A stretch of 64,000 nt of DNA from Methylorubrum extorquens (lineage in GTDB: Bacteria > Pseudomonadota > Alphaproteobacteria > Rhizobiales > Beijerinckiaceae), in the NCBI RefSeq assembly GCF_024169925.1, contig NZ_JALJXF010000001.1, forward strand, positions 4,816,501 through 4,880,500. Direction: 5' to 3'. The position numbers and the translations under genes were made by a program. The notes beneath the pieces are model-generated. The model did no database searches and was not told the origin of the DNA. It saw only the letters and a list, made by a program, of their open reading frames with translations. Shown here piece after piece: positions 17,841 to 26,615 of the stretch. The number at the start of each line of letters is the position of its first letter. The stretch's first letter is position 1.

Positions 17841-18234
17841 CTCACACTCCTCCGGCAAGGTCGGGCAAAGTCGAGGATGTAGGCGTTGTCGCCGGATCGG
17901 ACCGGGCACGAGCCTTCTATCGGTTGCGAAACGCAACTTTGAGCTGCCCGTTCCCTGCAGCCTGACAGTGGGCGACGGGTGGCGACGCAATTCGCAAGTG
18001 TCCGTTCTGGGGATCGACGGATCTCCGGCGATGGCAGCGTGCTCTGTTGAGCCTCATCGAGCGGATCGCCCGTGCTCATGCCGGCCATGCGGCCGCCCGC
18101 GCCATGCCGATGGCTTCGCGCGATCGCGTGAAGATGGCAGAACCGGTTCGGCCGGAGCTTCGGCCACGACATTCCCGGCTCTCGAAGGCCGAGACGGAGA
18201 TGCCGGCTCCTCCGACCCTGCGAAAGGACGCGAC
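17841..18234. other. 394-bp divergent intergenic region
   Basis: The gap lies between the HdeD-like gene and map and must contain both promoters. A 63-codon frame (18047-18238) ends in an ATGA overlap with map, but it has no ribosome-binding site and no recognisable sequence, so I do not annotate it. No terminator or operator stands out. Confidence 0.35.
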
Positions 18235-18987
18235 ATGACGGTGTCGAACGACGACGAGTTGGCGGGGCTGAAACAGATCGGCCGCATCGTCGCCGACACG
18301 CTGGCCATGATGGGCCGGGCGATCGAGCCCGGCATGACCACCCGTGAACTGGATGACGTCGGGCGGGCCTTCCTGGAGGCGGCCGGCGCGCGCTCGGCGC
18401 CGGAGGCGGTCTATGCCTTTCCGGGCGCGACCTGCATCAGCGTCAACGAGGAGATCGCCCACGGCATCCCCGGCGAGCGCCGGATCGCGCCGGGGGACTT
18501 GGTCAACATCGACGTCTCGGCGGAGCGAGACGGCTACTTTGCCGATACGGGCGCGTCCTTCGCCGTGCCGCCGGTGACGCGCGCGGTCGAGCGGCTGTGC
18601 AAGGACGGGCGCCGGGCGATGTGGGCGGGCCTGCGGCAGGTCGGCGCCGGCAAGCCGCTCTCAGGGATAGGCCGGGCGGTGGGCACCTTCGCGCACAAGA
18701 ACGGCTACACCCTGGTACGCAACCTCGCGAGCCACGGAGTCGGCCTGTCGCTGCACGAGGAGCCGACCGAGATCGCGACCTGGCCCGATCCGTCCGAGCG
18801 CCGGATCCTGCGCGACGGCATGGTGTTGACCGTCGAGCCGTTCCTGTCACTGGGCGCGGACTTCGCCGAGGACGGCGACGATCCCTGGACCCTCTACAGC
18901 CGGCCGCGCGCCCTCACGGTCCAGTACGAGCACACCGCCGTCGCCACGCGCAACGGGCCGCTGATCCTCACCATGCCGGGCCAGTAG
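18235..18987 (+). CDS. map: Methionine aminopeptidase, type I
   Basis: The 250-residue enzyme removes the initiator methionine from nascent proteins. All five metal ligands are visible: Asp93 and Asp104 in NIDVSAERDGYFADTG, His167 in ASHGVG, Glu201 in TVEPF and Glu232 in QYEHT. The substrate-binding His76 is in EIAHGIPG. The start is the ATG after AAAGGA at 18222-18227, which leaves the usual short N-terminus. This is probably a second or stand-alone copy because map often lies beside ribosomal or radC genes, but I cannot see the rest of the genome. Confidence 0.93.
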   Translation: MTVSNDDELAGLKQIGRIVADTLAMMGRAIEPGMTTRELDDVGRAFLEAAGARSAPEAVYAFPGATCISVNEEIAHGIPGERRIAPGDLVNIDVSAERDGYFADTGASFAVPPVTRAVERLCKDGRRAMWAGLRQVGAGKPLSGIGRAVGTFAHKNGYTLVRNLASHGVGLSLHEEPTEIATWPDPSERRILRDGMVLTVEPFLSLGADFAEDGDDPWTLYSRPRALTVQYEHTAVATRNGPLILTMPGQ

Positions 18988-18997
18988 CGCGTTTCAC

Positions 18998-19426
18998 TCA
19001 ACCCGGATTCGCGTCGAGCCAGCGCTCGGCGCCGGAGAGGTCGTAGCCGTGGCGGGCGCCGTAGGCCGCCACCTCGTCGCGCCGGAGGCGTCCGGCGAGC
19101 ACTTCGCCGATCGCCCAGAGCGTCAGCGAGCGCGTGCCGCTGCGGCAATGGGCGACGACCGAGCCCGGTGCCGCCTCGACCGCCGCGTGGAAGCGCTCCA
19201 CCGCGTCGCGGGTGAGGGTGGGGCCGGTCACCGGCAGATCGAGGTAGCGCAGGCCCGCTGCCTCCGCCGCCGCGCGCTCGGCTGCCGTGCCGGGCTGGCC
19301 CGGCTCCTCGCCGTCGGGGCGGTTGTTGATGAGAAGGCGCACGCCCTCACGACCGAGCGCCTCGATCTCCGCGAGGCTCGGCTGATGGGCCACGGAGAGC
19401 TTGGAGTCGATGGTTGTCCGCTTCAT
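18998..19426 (-). CDS. Tyrosine-phosphatase-like protein (DUF442/beta-lactamase-hydrolase-like domain)
   Basis: The 142-residue product matches the short TIGR01244/DUF442 family. It begins with a strand and turn (LSVAHQPSLAEIEAL), has the GVRLLINNRPDGEEPGQP segment and a PTP loop HCRSGTR at 93-99. The Cys-x5-Arg loop would form a phosphocysteine intermediate in a phosphatase or a persulfide in a sulfurtransferase. In other bacteria the domain is fused to a metallo-beta-lactamase-like sulfur dioxygenase, which suggests a sulfide-related role, but that fusion is absent here. It is convergent with map with a 10-bp gap. Confidence 0.8.
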   Translation of the reverse strand: MKRTTIDSKLSVAHQPSLAEIEALGREGVRLLINNRPDGEEPGQPGTAAERAAAEAAGLRYLDLPVTGPTLTRDAVERFHAAVEAAPGSVVAHCRSGTRSLTLWAIGEVLAGRLRRDEVAAYGARHGYDLSGAERWLDANPG

Positions 19427-19603
19427 GCCGCCCACTCGTATCGCCGTTTGAACCCTGGGCGTAGCGCGCACCCTTCGTCGCAACAAGGCGAGACGCTCGA
19501 TCAAGCCGGCGCACGTGACGCGGGGCCTCGGCGGGAGCCGTGCGGACCCTCTGTCCGTTTCCCTCGCACCCGGCGGGACCGGGTCGCTGGACGGAGACAC
19601 GGG

Positions 19604-19981
19604 GTGGTGGGGCGGCGCGCCCGTCGCTGGCGCGACGCGGATCCCGAGACGCACGGACCGAAGCCGGCGGACACGCCGGTCTGCCCGCTCTGCGAGCGGC
19701 CGATTCCGGCCCATGCGCGCCAGAGCCTGCATCACCTCACGCCGAAGATGAAGGGCGGGGCCCGCGGGGCGACCGTACGGCTCCATCAGATCTGCCACTC
19801 GGCGATCCATGCCCGCTACAGCGAGGCCGAGATCGCCCGGCGGCTCGCCGAGGTCGAGGCGCTCCGCGCCGATCCCGAGATCGCCCGCTTCCTCGATTGG
19901 GTGCGCGGCAAGCCCGACGACTTCCACGCCCCGACGCGCAAGACCCGCACCCGACGCGGCGATGCGAACTCGCGGCGGTAG
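19604..19981 (+). CDS. Small HNH endonuclease-type protein
   Basis: The 125-residue product carries a zinc-finger pair CPLC (Cys27, Cys30), then LHHLTPK (His43, His44) and LHQICHSAIH (His61, His65, His69). This is the layout of small HNH nucleases of the YisB/HNH type. The C-terminal half is helical and ends in a basic Arg/Lys/Thr tail. The GTG start at 19604 has GGAG 7 bases upstream; the longer frame upstream is antisense to the phosphatase-like gene and is not used. No phage or toxin partner lies nearby, so its target is unknown. Confidence 0.7.
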   Translation: MVGRRARRWRDADPETHGPKPADTPVCPLCERPIPAHARQSLHHLTPKMKGGARGATVRLHQICHSAIHARYSEAEIARRLAEVEALRADPEIARFLDWVRGKPDDFHAPTRKTRTRRGDANSRR

Positions 19982-20016
19982 GCGCGAGGGACTTCGGATC
20001 GGTCGGGCGTTCCGCC

Positions 20017-21405
20017 CTACGCCGCCGCGTCCACCCGCGCCAGGTCCATGTCGAGCCCGGCGATGGCGCGTTCCAGCGCCGCGAAGCAGTCCGGATCGAA
20101 CGCGGTGCCGACATCGCCGCGCATGATGGCGAGCGCCTTCTCCACCGGCATCGCCTTCCGGTAAGGCCGGTCCGCGGTCAGGGCGTCGAACACGTCGGCG
20201 ACCGAGACGATCCGGGTTTCGGGTGCGATCGCCTCGCCCTTCAGCCCGCGCGGATAGCCCCTTCCGTCGAGCCGCTCGTGGTGGCCGCCCCCGATCCGGG
20301 CGATCTCGTGGAAGGCGGCGACCCGTGTCAGAATCGTCTCGGACATTGAGGCGTGGTTGCGCATGTCCTGCCACTCGGCCTCGTCCAGCTTGCCGTTCTT
20401 GTCGAGGATCGCGTTCGAGACCCCGAGCTTGCCGACGTCGTGCAGCAGCGCGGCCCGCTTGAGCCAGCGTCGGCGCTCCGGCGTGTAGCCGAGTTCGGCC
20501 GCGACCATGTCGGCATAGACCGCGACGCGCTCCGAATGGCCCGAGGTGAACGGGCTCTTGGCATCGATGATCTGCGCGAAGGCGCGGGCGATGTCGTCGA
20601 GGTAGTCTTCGTCCACGGTGATCGGGCTGCGGGGCGCCAGGGCGAACACCGCCGCCTCGACCGCGTCGGAGGCCAAGGTCTCCCAGAAGCCGGGGGCAGC
20701 CGCGGCCGCCTCGAAGCACGCCACGATCTGCGGATCGAACCACGTGCCGGCGCGCGCCCGCACCTCGGCCATGGCCGCCGCGCGGCCGGCGGAGGTGTGG
20801 AAGACATCGACCACCTGGGCGAGCAGCGCCACGCGGGCATAGAGCGGGATCGCGGGGCCGGCGAGCCGGTCGGGCCGCCCGCCGCCGTTCCAGTGCTCGT
20901 CGAGGGCGTGAATGGCCTCGCAGACGCTGGCCGGAAAGCGCAACTGCCGGGCGATCTCGGCGCCGCGTTGGCAGCGGGTCTGGATCAGTTCGTCGACGAT
21001 CGTCCCCCCGTTCTGCAGGATGTTGAGCACCGCGCGGAAGCGGTCGGCCAAACCGGCCTTGAGACCCGTATGCGAGAAGACGAAGCCGAGAACCTTCGGC
21101 AGGCTGTCGCTGACGGTCTTGAAGTCGCGTTTGAAGCTCAGATCGTCCGACAGGTAGAGTTCGCAGATGCGCGCGGCATTGCTGGAGCAGCCGAGGTCCT
21201 TCAGCATCACGGTGTGGTAGAGTTCCCAAAGCTGCAGATCAGGCAGGCCCATCTGCCGGCCGATATGGAAGCCGATCCAGGTCGCGCGCACGCAATGCCC
21301 GACGGGTTGGCCCTCCGTCAGATCTAGGGCGTGGCTCAAGGCGCCGAGGATCTCCGAGAGTTGGACGGTCGTGGACTCGCTCTCGCCGCCTGACACGATG
21401 CGCAT
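20017..21405 (-). CDS. HD-GYP domain protein, probable cyclic-di-GMP phosphodiesterase, with degenerate N-terminal HD repeat
   Basis: The 462-residue protein has a complete HD-GYP domain in its C-terminal half: HSERVAVYA at 290-298, LLHDVGK around 321-326, GGHHERLDGRGYP ending at 385 and VADVFDALT. This module hydrolyses cyclic di-GMP using a di-iron centre. The N-terminal half looks like a duplicated, inactive copy, with HTVMLKDLG at 64-72 replacing the HD pair and DEHWNGGGRP at 169-178 replacing HHE..DG.GYP. It may serve as a sensory or dimerisation region. No receiver domain or transmembrane segment is visible, so the protein is cytoplasmic. Confidence 0.88.
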   Translation of the reverse strand: MRIVSGGESESTTVQLSEILGALSHALDLTEGQPVGHCVRATWIGFHIGRQMGLPDLQLWELYHTVMLKDLGCSSNAARICELYLSDDLSFKRDFKTVSDSLPKVLGFVFSHTGLKAGLADRFRAVLNILQNGGTIVDELIQTRCQRGAEIARQLRFPASVCEAIHALDEHWNGGGRPDRLAGPAIPLYARVALLAQVVDVFHTSAGRAAAMAEVRARAGTWFDPQIVACFEAAAAAPGFWETLASDAVEAAVFALAPRSPITVDEDYLDDIARAFAQIIDAKSPFTSGHSERVAVYADMVAAELGYTPERRRWLKRAALLHDVGKLGVSNAILDKNGKLDEAEWQDMRNHASMSETILTRVAAFHEIARIGGGHHERLDGRGYPRGLKGEAIAPETRIVSVADVFDALTADRPYRKAMPVEKALAIMRGDVGTAFDPDCFAALERAIAGLDMDLARVDAAA

Positions 21406-21679
21406 TCTTCCTCACCCGTCCTCTTGCTGTCCGGCCGGAGCACTGCCTGCCGAGGCTGATGAAAGCGTTGCGCCACGGCGGCGACCCGGCCGGATGGTGA
21501 ACGGACTGCGCAGGGCATGTCGCCTGTCTCAGATCGGCCGGCGGCCACGGCGGGGAAATCCTCCGGCCGTCTTCCCGCGATGTTAACCGCACGGCGAAAT
21601 CGTCGGGCCGTGCTCGCGGGCGTTTAACGCTTCGGCGCCACGATCGCGGCTCGATCCGCCCGCACCAGGTCCGCCCGCC

Positions 21680-22825
21680 ATGACCGCAGCGCCCTCCATA
21701 GCGGCCACCCGCCCCCTTCGCCCGCGTCCCGAAGAGGCCGCCCGGCTCGCCTGGGTCGATGTCGCCAAGGGCCTGTGCATCATCCTCGTCGTGATGATGC
21801 ATTCGACGCTCGGCACCGGCGAGGCGCTCGGCGGCGAGGGCTTCCTGCACACGATCGTCGAATTCGCCAAGCCGTTCCGGATCCCCGACTTTTTCCTGCT
21901 CTCGGGGCTCTTCCTCGGCCGGGTGATCGACCGCGACTGGCGGCTGTTCGCGGATCGGCGGGTGGTCCACTTCGCCTATTTCTACGGGCTGTGGGTGGTG
22001 ATCCAATCGCTGTTCAAGGCCGGCTCGATCGTCGCCGGAGCGGACGGGAGCGCGGAGAAGCTCGCTGCCTTCGGCCTGCACCTCGCGGAGGCGCTGGTGG
22101 TGCCCTACTCGACGCTGTGGTTCGTCTACCTGCTCGCGGTGTTCTCGGTGGTGACGAAGCTGCTCCACCGCCGGGTGCCGCCGGCCCTGCTGCTCGTCGC
22201 GGCGGCTCTGCTGCAGATCCTGCCGACGAGCGGCCTGCCCGAACTCCTGGACGAGTTCTGCGAGCGCTACGTCTACTTCCTCGGCGGCTATCTCTTCGCC
22301 GAGTGGATCTTCCGCTTCGCCGACCGGGTGCGCGAGCGGGCGGGCCTGGCGCTCGCGGGCCTCGCCCTCTGGGCCGTGCTGGAGGCCGTGTTCGTGTTCA
22401 CGCCGACAGGAATCGAGGCGCTTCCGACGCTCGCGCGCCTGCCGGTGGTCAGCCTGGCGCTCGGCACGGTCGGCGCGCTCGCCATCGTCGCCTTTGCCGG
22501 GCTGATGACGCGCGCGGGCGGCCCCGTTACCGCAGCGCTGCGCGCCTGCGGCGAGCGCTCCATCGTGATCTATCTCGGCTTCTTCCTGCCGATGGCGCTC
22601 ACCCGCACCGGGATCGCCCGGTTCAACGAGGCCCGGCCCGACCTCGCCCTCGATGTCGGGCTCGCGAGCCTCGTCGTCACCGTGGCGGCGGTCACGGTGC
22701 CCCTGGCCTTCGAGCGGCTGGTGCGCGGTTCGCGGCTGGATTTCCTGTTCCGGCGCCCGGCCGCCTTCCACATCGCAGCCGATCCGGCACGCCGGCGACC
22801 GGCGGGGGCCCCGCGCGAGGCATGA
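21680..22825 (+). CDS. Acyltransferase family 3 integral membrane protein
   Basis: The 381-residue protein has around ten hydrophobic segments. It starts after a short cytoplasmic lead with RLAWVDVAKGLCIILVVMMH, the characteristic first helix with the catalytic-type histidine of acyltransferase 3/OpgC proteins. FRIPDFFLLSGLFLG and the later SIVIYLGFFLPMAL also fit the family. These enzymes acetylate or succinylate surface polysaccharides or lipids. No partner glycan genes are adjacent, so the acceptor is unknown. The last 20 residues are basic and Pro-rich. Confidence 0.85.
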   Translation: MTAAPSIAATRPLRPRPEEAARLAWVDVAKGLCIILVVMMHSTLGTGEALGGEGFLHTIVEFAKPFRIPDFFLLSGLFLGRVIDRDWRLFADRRVVHFAYFYGLWVVIQSLFKAGSIVAGADGSAEKLAAFGLHLAEALVVPYSTLWFVYLLAVFSVVTKLLHRRVPPALLLVAAALLQILPTSGLPELLDEFCERYVYFLGGYLFAEWIFRFADRVRERAGLALAGLALWAVLEAVFVFTPTGIEALPTLARLPVVSLALGTVGALAIVAFAGLMTRAGGPVTAALRACGERSIVIYLGFFLPMALTRTGIARFNEARPDLALDVGLASLVVTVAAVTVPLAFERLVRGSRLDFLFRRPAAFHIAADPARRRPAGAPREA

Positions 22826-22920
22826 GCGGACGGCTCTCGGCGGAACCAACCTGCCCCGCCCGCCGGTTTGCCCTCCGTTGGTCTGCGTCTTCGTGCGGAC
22901 GCGCTTGGGAGGACAGGGGT

Positions 22921-23148
22921 ATGGTGCAGGAAGCATCCGACGCGGGACATGCCGAGGGGCACGCAGCGAGCGGCGATCCCGCCGAGGTGGTTCTCGATGC
23001 GCCGCGGGACCGCGCCTACTGGGCGCGCCGGTTCGAGGTGCCGGCGGAGCAGGTGCAGGCGGCGGTCGAGGCGGTGGGCTCCGACGCCGCCCGGGTCGCG
23101 GCCCATCTCGGCAAGCCCTGGCCCTACGAGAAGAGCGGCATCGTCTGA
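22921..23148 (+). CDS. DUF3606-like small protein
   Basis: This 75-residue acidic protein contains RAYWARRFEVPAEQVQAAVE followed by VGSDAARVAAHLGK, which resembles the short DUF3606 family (a helix-turn-helix-like fold of unknown role common in rhizobia and methylobacteria). The start codon follows AGGACAGGGGT. It may be co-transcribed with the acyltransferase gene 95 bp upstream. Confidence 0.65.
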   Translation: MVQEASDAGHAEGHAASGDPAEVVLDAPRDRAYWARRFEVPAEQVQAAVEAVGSDAARVAAHLGKPWPYEKSGIV

Positions 23149-23170
23149 TCCGGCGTTCGAAGAGCGCCGC

Positions 23171-23587
23171 TCAGCTCTGCGGCGCGCCTGCATCGCGGCT
23201 CGCTTCGAGATGGTCGAGGAGCTGGCGCTCGTAGGCGATCAGCTCGCGCCCGTGCTTGATCGCGCGGTGATACTGGCGCGCCGAGAGTTCGTCCTGGATC
23301 GCGAGGATGTAGGGCGCCATGCTCGGCGACGCCTTCATGATCTCCGTGGCTTGGCGCACGAACAGATCCTCGGCCTCCGGCGGGTTGTCGGCCAGATAGA
23401 TGAACTGGAGCGTGACGCAGAGCCGCTTGGCGGCGGTGTCGGCCTCGGTCTCGGTGATGATCTCGCTCTCGCGCAGGAACTTGCATTGGTTCTCGATCAC
23501 GAAGGTCGAGCGCCGGTCCCCGTTGCGGATCAGCGCGCCGTTGATGATCAGCCGCTCCTGGGGCTTGAGCTCGATGCGCAGGGCCAT
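23171..23587 (-). CDS. flbT: Flagellin mRNA regulator FlbT
   Basis: The 138-residue protein shows the FlbT pattern: LKPQERLIINGALIRNGDRR, VIENQCKFLRESEII, CVTLQFIYLA and a late KHGRELIAYERQLL helix. FlbT binds the 5' region of flagellin mRNA in Caulobacter and represses or destabilises it until the hook is complete; in other alphaproteobacteria it can be an activator. It lies divergent from, and about 200 bp upstream of, the first flagellin gene, consistent with that job. Its usual partner flaF is not visible in the window. Confidence 0.93.
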   Translation of the reverse strand: MALRIELKPQERLIINGALIRNGDRRSTFVIENQCKFLRESEIITETEADTAAKRLCVTLQFIYLADNPPEAEDLFVRQATEIMKASPSMAPYILAIQDELSARQYHRAIKHGRELIAYERQLLDHLEASRDAGAPQS

Positions 23588-23790
23588 GATGAACAGTTCC
23601 TTGGTGGGACGAAACGAAGCAAAGACCGTGATGTTCTCTTAACCACGATCGCACGGCTTTGCGCGATGCTTGCGTTTGAAGGGCGAAAGCAGCGGAATCG
23701 GACGGTCGGATTAAGGTCTCGGCAAGGCGCGGAATGGAAGGTCCGGGTGTCGCCAAAAGGGCGGCATCAAGACCCACAAGGATCGCCCCC

Positions 23791-24990
23791 ATGTCCTCCG
23801 GCATCACGCTTTCGGCCGCCACCCGTCAGAACCTGCTTTCGCTGCAGGACACCTCGGCCCTGACGGCCACCACCCAGAACCGCCTTGCCACCGGCCTCAA
23901 GGTTTCCTCCGCCCTCGACAGCCCCGTCAACTTCTTCACCGCTCAGAACCTGTCGAACCGCTCGACCGATCTCGGCGGCCTACTCGACGGCATCTCGAAC
24001 GGCGTCCAGGCGATCCAGGCGGCCAACCAGGGCATCACCTCGATCCAGAAGCTGATCGACTCGGCTAAATCCACCGCTAATCAGGCGCTGTCGACGCAGA
24101 TCACCACGACCGGCACCGCGGCCAGTGACTACACCACCCCTGGTTCAAGTGGTGCCAGCGTCAAGCTCTATGTCAACGGCACGGCAACGACGGCGACCAT
24201 CGCCAGCGGCGATTCGATCGACACGGCCATCACGACACTGAACACAGCGGCCGGCTCGACGATGTTCTCCAAGGACACGACCGGCAAGAAGATCGTGCTG
24301 AACGCGAGTTCGGCAGTCGAGTTCGCGACGACGGCCGGCCAGACCGCACTGGGCTTTGCCGCCGGCACGGGCAGCGCCACGGCCAACAAGTACGGCACCG
24401 GCAACGACGTGGCGGGTGCTAGCGCCAACCTGACGGTGTCGGGCGTCGATACTCGCGCCAAGCTTGCCGATCAGTACAACAGCTTGCTGACCCAGATTAC
24501 GCAGCTGGCCAAGGATTCGAGCTTCAACGGCACGAACCTGATCAGCAACGGCGCCGCCTCGAACAAGCTGCACATCGCCTTCAACGAGAAGGACACCTCG
24601 AACCTCGACGTCCAGGGTCAGGATTTGACGGCCGACGGTCTCAAGCTGACCTCGATCACCGGCAATTCGGGTGCGACGGCGAACGGCCAGGGCAACTTCC
24701 TGCTCGACACCGACATCAAGGGTACCCTGACCAAGCTGACCTCAGGCTCCGACACCCTGCGTACGGCGAGCTCGACCTTCGGCTCGAACCTCTCCGTGGT
24801 GCAGAACCGTCAGAGCTTCTCGAAGAACCTGATCAACGTGCTCGATACCGGTGCGGCGAACCTGACCAACGCCGACCTCAACCTGGAAGCAGCCAACTCC
24901 CAGGCGCTCTCGACCCGTCAGTCGCTGGGTATCTCGGCGCTTTCGCTCGCCAACCAGGCACAGCAGAGCATCCTCCAGCTCCTGCGCTGA
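23791..24990 (+). CDS. Flagellin, copy 1
   Basis: The 399-residue protein has the conserved D0/D1 ends of flagellin: TLSAATRQNLLSLQDTSAL, TQNRLATGLKVSSALDSPVN at the start, and SLGISALSLANQAQQSILQL with a terminal LLR at the end. The central part is Thr/Ser/Ala-rich and surface exposed. It lacks cysteine and a signal peptide, as expected for export through the flagellar type III apparatus. The start is the ATG after AAGGAT at 23778-23783; an upstream in-frame ATG at 23734 gives a non-flagellin extension. A second flagellin of identical length follows. Confidence 0.97.
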   Translation: MSSGITLSAATRQNLLSLQDTSALTATTQNRLATGLKVSSALDSPVNFFTAQNLSNRSTDLGGLLDGISNGVQAIQAANQGITSIQKLIDSAKSTANQALSTQITTTGTAASDYTTPGSSGASVKLYVNGTATTATIASGDSIDTAITTLNTAAGSTMFSKDTTGKKIVLNASSAVEFATTAGQTALGFAAGTGSATANKYGTGNDVAGASANLTVSGVDTRAKLADQYNSLLTQITQLAKDSSFNGTNLISNGAASNKLHIAFNEKDTSNLDVQGQDLTADGLKLTSITGNSGATANGQGNFLLDTDIKGTLTKLTSGSDTLRTASSTFGSNLSVVQNRQSFSKNLINVLDTGAANLTNADLNLEAANSQALSTRQSLGISALSLANQAQQSILQLLR

Positions 24991-25025
24991 TCGCGTTCCC
25001 TGAGACGCATCGCGCCAGCAAAAGA

Positions 25026-25052
25026 GACGGCCGGGACCTTGTTCCGGCCGTC
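25026..25052. terminator. Stem-loop between the two flagellin genes
   Basis: GACGGCCGG and its exact complement form a 9-bp stem around a 9-base loop, 36 bp after the first flagellin stop. There is no strong U-tract, so it may be a terminator, an mRNA-stabilising hairpin or a processing site separating two flagellin messages. Confidence 0.55.
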
Positions 25053-25174
25053 GACCCGTTGCAAAAATTGGAAATTATCCGGCCTCGAAGAGATCGTTAA
25101 CGCTTAAGAAACCCTGGACATGTTGAATTAACCCTAATGCCGGATCGGTATCGATCTGAACGGGGTTGTTACCC

Positions 25175-26374
25175 ATGTCTTCCAGCGTCACGCTTTCCGC
25201 CGCCACCCGCCAGAACCTGCTCTCCCTGCAGGACACCTCGGCCCTGACGGCTACCACCCAGAATCGGCTGGCGACGGGACTGAAGGTCTCGTCGGCCCTC
25301 GACAACCCGGTCAACTTCTTCACCGCGCAGTCCTTCAGCAGCCGTTCGGGCGATCTCAATTCGCTGCTCGACTCGATCTCGAACGGCATCCAGACGATCC
25401 AGGCGGCCAACCAGGGCATCACCTCGATCCAGAAGCTGATCGACTCGGCGAAATCCACCGCCAACCAAGCGCTCTCGACGCAGATCACGACGACCGGCAC
25501 CGCAGCCAGCGACTTCGCGGCCAGCACGACGACGTCCACTTCCGTCACCTTCTTCGTCAACGGCGCGAGCAAGACGGCGTCGATCGCCACCAACTCGACG
25601 ATCGACGCGGCCATCACCTCGCTTAACAGCGCGGCTGGCTCGACGATGTTCTCCAAGGACACGACGGGCAAGAAGATCGTGCTGAACGCCAGCGCGGCGG
25701 TCGAGTTCGCGACGACGGCCGGTCAGACCGCACTGGGCTTTGCCGCTGGCACGGGCAGCGCCACGGCCGACAAGTACGGCAGCGGCAACACGGCCGCGAG
25801 CAACAGCGCCAACCTGACCATCTCGGGCGTGGAGGCGCGTACGAAGCTGGCCGAGCAGTACAACAGCCTGTTGATCCAGATCACGCAGCTCGCCAAGGAT
25901 TCGAGCTTCAACGGCGTCAACCTGATCAGCAGCAGCGATGCCTCGAACAAGCTGCACATCACCTTCAACGAGCGCGACACCGCCAATCTCGATGTGCAGG
26001 GCAGGGATCTGACGGCCGATGGCCTGAATCTGACCTCGATCACCGGTAACTCGGGTGCGACGGCGAACGGCCAGGGCAACTTCCTGCTCGACACCGACAT
26101 CAAGGGCACGCTGACCAAGCTGACCGGCGCCTCGGACACCCTGCGCACGGCGAGCTCGACCTTCGGCTCGAACCTCTCGGTCGTGCAGAACCGGCAGGAC
26201 TTCACCAAGCGGCTCGTCAACATCCTCGATACCGGCGCCTCGAACCTGACCAACGCCGACCTCAACGAGGAGGCGGCCAACTCCCAGGCGCTCTCGACCC
26301 GTCAGTCGCTGGGCATCTCGGCGCTGTCGCTCGCCAACCAGGCGCAGCAGGGCATCCTCCAGCTCCTGCGCTGA
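25175..26374 (+). CDS. Flagellin, copy 2
   Basis: This 399-residue flagellin is a paralogue of the preceding one, with nearly identical N-terminal (ATRQNLLSLQDTSALTATTQ) and C-terminal (SLANQAQQGILQLLR) polymerisation domains. The surface-exposed middle differs. It is preceded by its own AT-containing leader (25053-25174), so it may be expressed separately. The ATG at 25175 is chosen to match copy 1; a start 9 bases earlier is also in frame. The D3-type region differs at SDFAASTTTSTSVTFFVNGA relative to copy 1. Confidence 0.97.
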   Translation: MSSSVTLSAATRQNLLSLQDTSALTATTQNRLATGLKVSSALDNPVNFFTAQSFSSRSGDLNSLLDSISNGIQTIQAANQGITSIQKLIDSAKSTANQALSTQITTTGTAASDFAASTTTSTSVTFFVNGASKTASIATNSTIDAAITSLNSAAGSTMFSKDTTGKKIVLNASAAVEFATTAGQTALGFAAGTGSATADKYGSGNTAASNSANLTISGVEARTKLAEQYNSLLIQITQLAKDSSFNGVNLISSSDASNKLHITFNERDTANLDVQGRDLTADGLNLTSITGNSGATANGQGNFLLDTDIKGTLTKLTGASDTLRTASSTFGSNLSVVQNRQDFTKRLVNILDTGASNLTNADLNEEAANSQALSTRQSLGISALSLANQAQQGILQLLR

Positions 26375-26420
26375 GGGCGGTTTCCATCCGAGAAGCGGCC
26401 GGCCGCCGCGGGACGTTCAG

Positions 26421-26450
26421 GGGCGATCGCGCGCGGCGGTCGCCCTTTTT
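26421..26450 (+). terminator. Rho-independent terminator after flagellin 2
   Basis: GGGCGATCGC pairs with GCGGTCGCCC (one G-U pair) around a 5-base loop and is followed directly by TTTTT at 26446-26450. It ends the flagellin message 47 bp after the stop codon. Confidence 0.88.
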
Positions 26451-26615
26451 CGTCGTGCGGCCTTTGCGTCCACACCCGCCGCCGACGCATCCCCGTCCCG
26501 TGCCCGCCCCGTGGCGTCCGGGCGCACGCGTCCATAAATCAGCCGCGTTGTGCGCCGCTTGATCGGCACCGACACGCTTGTCCGTCGCGTGCCGGCCGGG
26601 GACCTCAACCGCTCG

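Noticed and set aside
18047..18238. A 63-codon frame ending in an ATGA overlap with map
   Set aside because: The overlap is tempting, but it starts at a TTG with no ribosome-binding site and encodes nothing recognisable.
23588..23790. A sigma-54 or sigma-28 promoter before the first flagellin
   Set aside because: GG and GC pairs occur, but none had the needed 10-base spacing, and no convincing sigma-28 pair was found.
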